From positions 1,563 to 17,361 of the forward strand of contig DAHH01000007.1 in assembly GCA_002498385.1 (NCBI GenBank): a stretch of 15,799 nt of DNA, written 5' to 3'. A program made the position numbers and the translations under genes. The notes under the pieces were generated by a model. It did not search any database, was not told the DNA's origin, and worked only from the letters and a program-made list of their open reading frames with translations. The first letter of the stretch is position 1; each line of letters opens with the position of its first letter. Source of the stretch: Methanobacterium sp. UBA410 (lineage in GTDB: Archaea > Methanobacteriota > Methanobacteria > Methanobacteriales > Methanobacteriaceae). This document shows, one piece after another, positions 12,522 to 15,799 of the stretch.

Positions 12522-13193
12522 TCAAGCTATTAGATAGAAAAAGGACGCAAAAACCATGAGGATCCACGCTCCAAACAATATTAAACCACAGCCCTTCCTG
12601 CACCTTTTTGATGAAAAGGGGTTTAAAAGTTCCACACCGCTTGGAGTGAAAAGATCCAGAACAACGTGACTTAAACAACCAACAAACAATGCTCCAAAAA
12701 TATAGTATGGATTTACAACCATTGATGGTGTTAAAATTATTCCCACAGTTACCAGAAGGCTGTAAAGTGGCAGAAGCCTTTTATTCAAAATCAGGACCCC
12801 CAGCACAAGGGATATTAATACAAGGGAAAGTTTTAAATCAATTTTAAATTCCTGGAGTAAGATGTTGGACCCCAAAACAAACATCCCCAAAAAGCATGTT
12901 ACAAGGGATATGCCTATAATTGAGTGCATGAAACCCCTGTGTTTTGAAATATAAAATAGAAGTGCAAGTGCAACCAGAACCACACCTATTAAAAAAGGTA
13001 ATTTTAATATGTAAAGTATTAAAGTCAATATTAATCCAAAAAACGCCATAATTAATAGATTTTTTTTCTTTACCTGGTGGTCCATGTCTATGATGGAGGC
13101 ACCGGCCAGGGCCAAGGCCAGATAGAAGACATTTGGAAAAAATGGCAGGGCCATTATTATTGAAAACACTGCATGTTTTTTGTATGAGGGCAT
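12522..13193 (-). CDS. YdjM/DUF457-family membrane protein (putative metal-dependent hydrolase)
   Basis: This polytopic membrane protein of 223 residues has about seven hydrophobic segments. Family markers are His7 near the start, GASIIDMDHQ (31-40), HRGFMHS (85-91), and a C-terminal block from 172 to 193 reading GCLSHVVLDLFTPSGVELL and then NPF. These His/Asp motifs define the YdjM/DUF457 group, called membrane-bound metal-dependent hydrolases because of the conserved metal-ligand-like residues. In bacteria YdjM is a LexA-regulated protein; the substrate of archaeal members is unknown. The ATG at 13191-13193 has no clear ribosome site, and an AT-rich AAATTATA sits about 20 bases upstream, so a leaderless mRNA is possible. 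It lies 242 bp before ehbA on the same strand; a functional link to Ehb is not indicated. Confidence 0.82.
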   Translation of the reverse strand: MPSYKKHAVFSIIMALPFFPNVFYLALALAGASIIDMDHQVKKKNLLIMAFFGLILTLILYILKLPFLIGVVLVALALLFYISKHRGFMHSIIGISLVTCFLGMFVLGSNILLQEFKIDLKLSLVLISLVLGVLILNKRLLPLYSLLVTVGIILTPSMVVNPYYIFGALFVGCLSHVVLDLFTPSGVELLNPFSSKRCRKGCGLILFGAWILMVFASFFYLIA

Positions 13194-13340
13194 TTTATCA
13201 GTTTCATTCTATAATTTGAAGTAAAAAAGCGTTTCCATAGCCCATGAAAATAAGTTCAGGTAGATCTAGATAAATCCAGTTCCCACATGAATTTTAAAAC
13301 AAGTCAAATAGCGATATGGTTTACAAAAGGAATCCCAGAT

Positions 13341-13378
13341 TAAATCCATCATAAAAACCTGGATAAATCCATCATAAA
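13341..13378. repeat. 15-bp direct repeats in the spacer behind the desuccinylase-like gene
   Basis: The unit taaatccatcataaa occurs at 13341-13355 and 13364-13378, a period of 23 bp. A looser copy (gataaatccag) lies near 13268, and another pair, tatcaatcaaggttta near 13383 and tatcaatcaggattta near 13431, flanks the stop of the upstream gene. The 250-bp spacer (13194-13443) holds these degenerate repeats and no ORF that I can support. Confidence 0.6.
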
Positions 13379-13443
13379 GGGTTATCAATCAAGGTTTAAG
13401 TCATCAACAATGGGTTTAATCAGCAAATCCTATCAATCAGGAT

Positions 13444-14169
13444 TTAAATGATCTTGAAGTACTTGAGGTAGGACATCATTTGAAGATGGGACCTTTCACA
13501 ACTGCCTGGAGTCACCTCACAGTTTTTGGAAACAACCTCACATGTTACAGATGGAATACCATGAAGGTTGCACTCATCTTCAAATGCACCACTGTAAAAG
13601 GTGCCTGCACGGTCGTAGGGGATTATTTTGGATGACGTTACATCCGTTATGTACTTTGCTATTTTAAAACTCTCAAAACATGGTTTCCTTGAGCAGAAAA
13701 CACTTTCAACACCTGGATTACTCATGGGTTTGGTTGAATGAAAGTCAGCAACAGCATCCACCTTAAAGGTTTCTGTAGCCCTAAGGATATCATTGGAGAT
13801 TGAACCTCCCTTTGAAGCTGCCCTGTTCATGTCAAAACCTTTAAATCTCCTTGAATTTTTCATTGTAGCGTGAGGCACTGCAAATGGGATTATATAAACT
13901 GTTCCTGTAATTTCAAGGCCGCATATTTCATCTGCAAGTTTCAAAGCTGCTATCTGGGGTGGAAGCTCGTTTCCATGTATTCCTGCAGTTAACATAATCA
14001 CAGGGAATCCAATCTGTCCCTCCACTTTGAATACAGGAGTTCCATGATTTGCTGCACGGATAAGTCGTGAGGATGCAGGGCCTTCAAGAACAAATTCCAT
14101 TAAATCCTCATTTTCATCCACACGCCCTCCAGATCCATTGGACAGCACCATCATCTTGCCACTAACCAT
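13444..14169 (-). CDS. Succinylglutamate desuccinylase/aspartoacylase-family zinc hydrolase
   Basis: This cytoplasmic enzyme of 241 residues has the AstE/AspA (M14-like) zinc site: His65 and Glu68 in AGIHGNELPP, and His144 in VADFHSTKP. The substrate-binding NSRRFKGFDMNR (105-116) corresponds to the family NPxAxxxGxRxxDxDxNR region, and SVTCEV late in the protein probably holds the catalytic Glu. Members cleave N-acyl groups from amino acids, such as N-succinylglutamate or N-acetylaspartate. The substrate here is unknown. At 241 residues it is shorter than typical AstE (about 320), lacking much of the C-terminal domain that narrows substrate choice. ATG at 14167-14169 has GGTGGAG just upstream; a GTG nine bases earlier is part of that site. 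It is divergent from argG, which suggests but does not prove an amino-acid role. Confidence 0.85.
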   Translation of the reverse strand: MVSGKMMVLSNGSGGRVDENEDLMEFVLEGPASSRLIRAANHGTPVFKVEGQIGFPVIMLTAGIHGNELPPQIAALKLADEICGLEITGTVYIIPFAVPHATMKNSRRFKGFDMNRAASKGGSISNDILRATETFKVDAVADFHSTKPMSNPGVESVFCSRKPCFESFKIAKYITDVTSSKIIPYDRAGTFYSGAFEDECNLHGIPSVTCEVVSKNCEVTPGSCERSHLQMMSYLKYFKII

Positions 14170-14255
14170 GAACTCCACCTAATTTTAAAACCTTAAATTT
14201 TTAATTATTTTAATTCCATATCATCAAATATCATTAAAGTTATATCCACACAACA

Positions 14256-14282
14256 TGTTGATATAAAAATTGTGTTGATATA
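14256..14282. promoter_or_regulatory. Repeated TGTTGATATA motif with a palindrome in the divergent spacer
   Basis: The 271-bp spacer between the desuccinylase-like gene and argG contains TGTTGATATA at 14256-14265 and again at 14273-14282, a period of 17 bp. The first copy forms the right half of a CAACATGTTG palindrome (14251-14260), and the left flank (TATATCCACACAACA) is an imperfect inverted copy. A regulator bound here could control either or both divergent genes. The motif lies about 90 bp from the minus-strand ATG and 160 bp from the argG ATG. No known archaeal operator is assigned. Confidence 0.4.
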
Positions 14283-14356
14283 TTATCTACCCGTAAATAA
14301 TCTATCTCTAAATATCAGTTGTTACATGAATAATTTTCATTGGGTTTTATCATTAC

Positions 14357-14364
14357 TTTATAAT
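14357..14364 (+). promoter_or_regulatory. argG: Candidate argG TATA box
   Basis: TTTATAAT at 14357-14364 would place the start of transcription near 14388 with a leader of about 50 bases. A second candidate, ACTATAAG near 14386, would give a leader of under 30 bases. The spacer is very AT-rich, so either assignment is weak. The ribosome site GGGTGAT six bases before the argG ATG is clear. Confidence 0.3.
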
Positions 14365-14440
14365 TTAGATGATCCAATAAAAATACTATAAGAATCTTAT
14401 TTACCAACTCATAAAAATAAAAATCAAGGGTGATTGAAAA

Positions 14441-15622
14441 ATGGAAAAAGTGGTTCTTGCATTCAGTGGTGGATTGGACACCTCTGTCTGCGTAAAGTTA
14501 CTTCAAGATAAGTATGGAATGGAAGTTATTACTGCCTGTGTCGACGTAGGACAGCCAGAAGATGAGATAAAAAGGCCTGAAATGGTTGCAAAGGAAATAG
14601 GCGTCCTGAAACATTACACAGTTGATGCAAAAGATGAGTTTGCATCCGATGTTATATTCAAAGCAGTTAAGGCAAACGCAATGTACGAAGGCTACCCCTT
14701 AAGTACGGCCCTTGCAAGACCCCTAATAGCCCAGAAGATCGTTGAAATCGCAGAAAAGGAGGGTGCAAAGGCAATCGCACATGGATGTACTGGTAAGGGA
14801 AACGACCAGTTCAGGTTCGAATCAACCATAAGATCAAATTCATCTTGCGATGTTATAGCCCCGGTAAGGGATTTAAACCTCACAAGAACTGAAGAAATGG
14901 AATATGCTCACTCCAACAACATACCACTCCAGTCTGACAAGCTTTACAGTATCGATGAGAACGTATGGGGAAGATCGATAGAGGGAGACATCCTTGAAGA
15001 CCCTATGGTTGAAATACCGGAGGAAGCCTTTGCATGGACGCGTTCAAGCGACGATGCACCGAACGAAGCCCAGGTAGTTGAGATGGAATTTGAAAACGGT
15101 GTTCCCGTAGGTATCGATGGTGAGAAGATGAAACCCCTCCAGATCATCAGGGAGTGCAACCGCATAGCAGGCATGCACGGCATCGGCAGGGTGGACATGA
15201 TGGAGGACAGGATCATAGGTCTCAAGTCCAGGGAGAACTACGAAACACCGGGCGCAGTTCTGATAATAACAGCCCACAAGGCCCTTGAACAGATGACGCT
15301 CACAAGGGAAGAGCTTAAATTTGCTGAAATTGTTTCACAAACCTATTCTGAGCTTGTTTACAATGGACTCTGGCACGAACCATTAAGGGAAGACCTTGAC
15401 AAGTTTGTGGATAACATGCAGAAACGTGTGACAGGCATTGTGAGGATACGACTTCACAAGGGCGGAATGAGGATCCTGGGACGTAAATCTCCCTACAGTT
15501 TATACAGCCAGGAAGCTGTATCCTTCGAGGACAAAGAGATGGATCAGCGCGAGATGACTGGTATGGTTAAAAATTACGGTCTTCAGGCAGCATGCTTCCA
15601 GAAGATGTCTAAAAAAGATTGA
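14441..15622 (+). CDS. argG: Argininosuccinate synthase
   Basis: It joins citrulline and aspartate with ATP to make argininosuccinate, the second-last step of arginine synthesis, in the cytoplasm. The 393-residue length is usual for the family. Landmarks are the ATP-binding PP-loop AFSGGLDTS (7-15), YPLSTALARPLIA (85-97), HGCTGKGNDQFRFE (114-127), YSIDENVWGRSIEG further on, and ENYETPGAVLI in the C-terminal domain. No key residue seems missing. The ATG at 14441 is preceded by GGGTGAT at good spacing. It is read divergently from the desuccinylase-like gene. A stem-loop and T-tracts follow directly, so it appears to be a single-gene unit here. It is the only gene in the window transcribed rightward. 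Confidence 0.97.
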   Translation: MEKVVLAFSGGLDTSVCVKLLQDKYGMEVITACVDVGQPEDEIKRPEMVAKEIGVLKHYTVDAKDEFASDVIFKAVKANAMYEGYPLSTALARPLIAQKIVEIAEKEGAKAIAHGCTGKGNDQFRFESTIRSNSSCDVIAPVRDLNLTRTEEMEYAHSNNIPLQSDKLYSIDENVWGRSIEGDILEDPMVEIPEEAFAWTRSSDDAPNEAQVVEMEFENGVPVGIDGEKMKPLQIIRECNRIAGMHGIGRVDMMEDRIIGLKSRENYETPGAVLIITAHKALEQMTLTREELKFAEIVSQTYSELVYNGLWHEPLREDLDKFVDNMQKRVTGIVRIRLHKGGMRILGRKSPYSLYSQEAVSFEDKEMDQREMTGMVKNYGLQAACFQKMSKKD

Positions 15623-15700
15623 AATGGTGGTTTGTCCCAATTTTTAACCATTTTCCCCTATTTTTTACATTTTTTTTAGATTCTGCTTGTTTTTTTATCC
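15622..15700 (+). terminator. argG terminator: hairpin then T-tracts
   Basis: A seven-base inverted repeat (AAATGGT at 15622-15628 and ACCATTT at 15647-15653) begins at the last base of the argG stop codon. It is followed by several T-runs (about 15661-15666, 15671-15678 and 15690-15696). Archaeal RNA polymerase commonly ends at such T-runs. The rest of the window to 15799 is AT-rich with short direct copies of caatttaaa and no gene that I can support. Confidence 0.6.
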
Positions 15701-15799
15701 TAGTTTTTTAAAGAATTTCAATTTAAAAATTTCAATTTAAAGAATTTAGTTATCAACTACACCTTAATTATCATTACAAATAATACAGTGCAAATAATA

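Noticed and set aside
14170..14440. Riboswitch or small RNA in the argG leader
   Set aside because: The spacer is AT-rich with short repeats, but I could not fold a convincing conserved structure or match a known leader class.
15044..15277. Minus-strand ORFs inside argG
   Set aside because: argG is strongly conserved through this interval, and the minus frames show no domain or ribosome site.

Overview
The window is from a hydrogenotrophic methanogenic archaeon, most likely order Methanobacteriales and plausibly genus Methanobacterium. The main evidence is a nearly complete Ehb operon (energy-converting [NiFe] hydrogenase B) read on the minus strand from ehbA (about 12.3 kb) to ehbP (about 2.4 kb), with argG close upstream of it. 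From memory, argG is also near ehb in Methanothermobacter thermautotrophicus. AT-rich spacers, GGTGA/GGAGG-type ribosome sites and BRE/TATA promoters fit this assignment.

Layout from left to right. (1) Positions 1-1057, minus strand: a partial PAS sensor protein running off the left edge. It has two near-identical PAS units with a 369-bp period and no in-frame ATG in about 370 codons. (2) 1321-2405: a decayed IS630/Tc1-like insertion sequence with recognisable terminal inverted repeats, TA flanks and a transposase broken by several frameshifts and stops. It lies 16 bp past the end of the ehb operon. (3) 2424-12279, minus strand: ehbP, O, N, M, L, K, J, I, H, G, F, E, D, C, B, A. Two candidate extra genes are hidden in gaps: a 27-codon ORF exactly filling the E-F gap, and a broken 79-residue gene filling most of the J-K gap. 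(4) 12522-13193, minus: a YdjM/DUF457-type membrane protein. (5) 13444-14169, minus: a small zinc-dependent succinylglutamate desuccinylase/aspartoacylase-family enzyme. (6) 14441-15622, plus: argG, argininosuccinate synthase, followed by a hairpin and T-tracts.

How the genes work together. EhbA-J form the membrane arm. EhbA, B, C, D, E, F, H and I resemble parts of Mrp-type cation/proton antiporters, as in Mbh-type hydrogenases; G and J are small membrane proteins of unknown detail. EhbK (14 cysteine clusters) and EhbL (two clusters) carry electrons. EhbM and EhbN are the small and large [NiFe] catalytic subunits, and EhbO is the NuoH-like anchor. The known role of Ehb is to use the membrane ion gradient to drive reduction of low-potential ferredoxin with H2, mainly for CO2 assimilation. 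The membrane module is tightly packed, mostly with overlaps or gaps of 0-13 bp, whereas the redox module K-P has spacers of 75-286 bp apart from the K-L overlap. These spacers hold a hairpin, candidate promoters and short tandem duplications.

I did not find a convincing wholly new multi-gene system. The observations most worth a second look are the two unannotated ORFs inside the ehb operon, the hairpin abutting the ehbN ribosome site, the state of the IS element at the operon end, and the repeated motif between the desuccinylase-like gene and argG.
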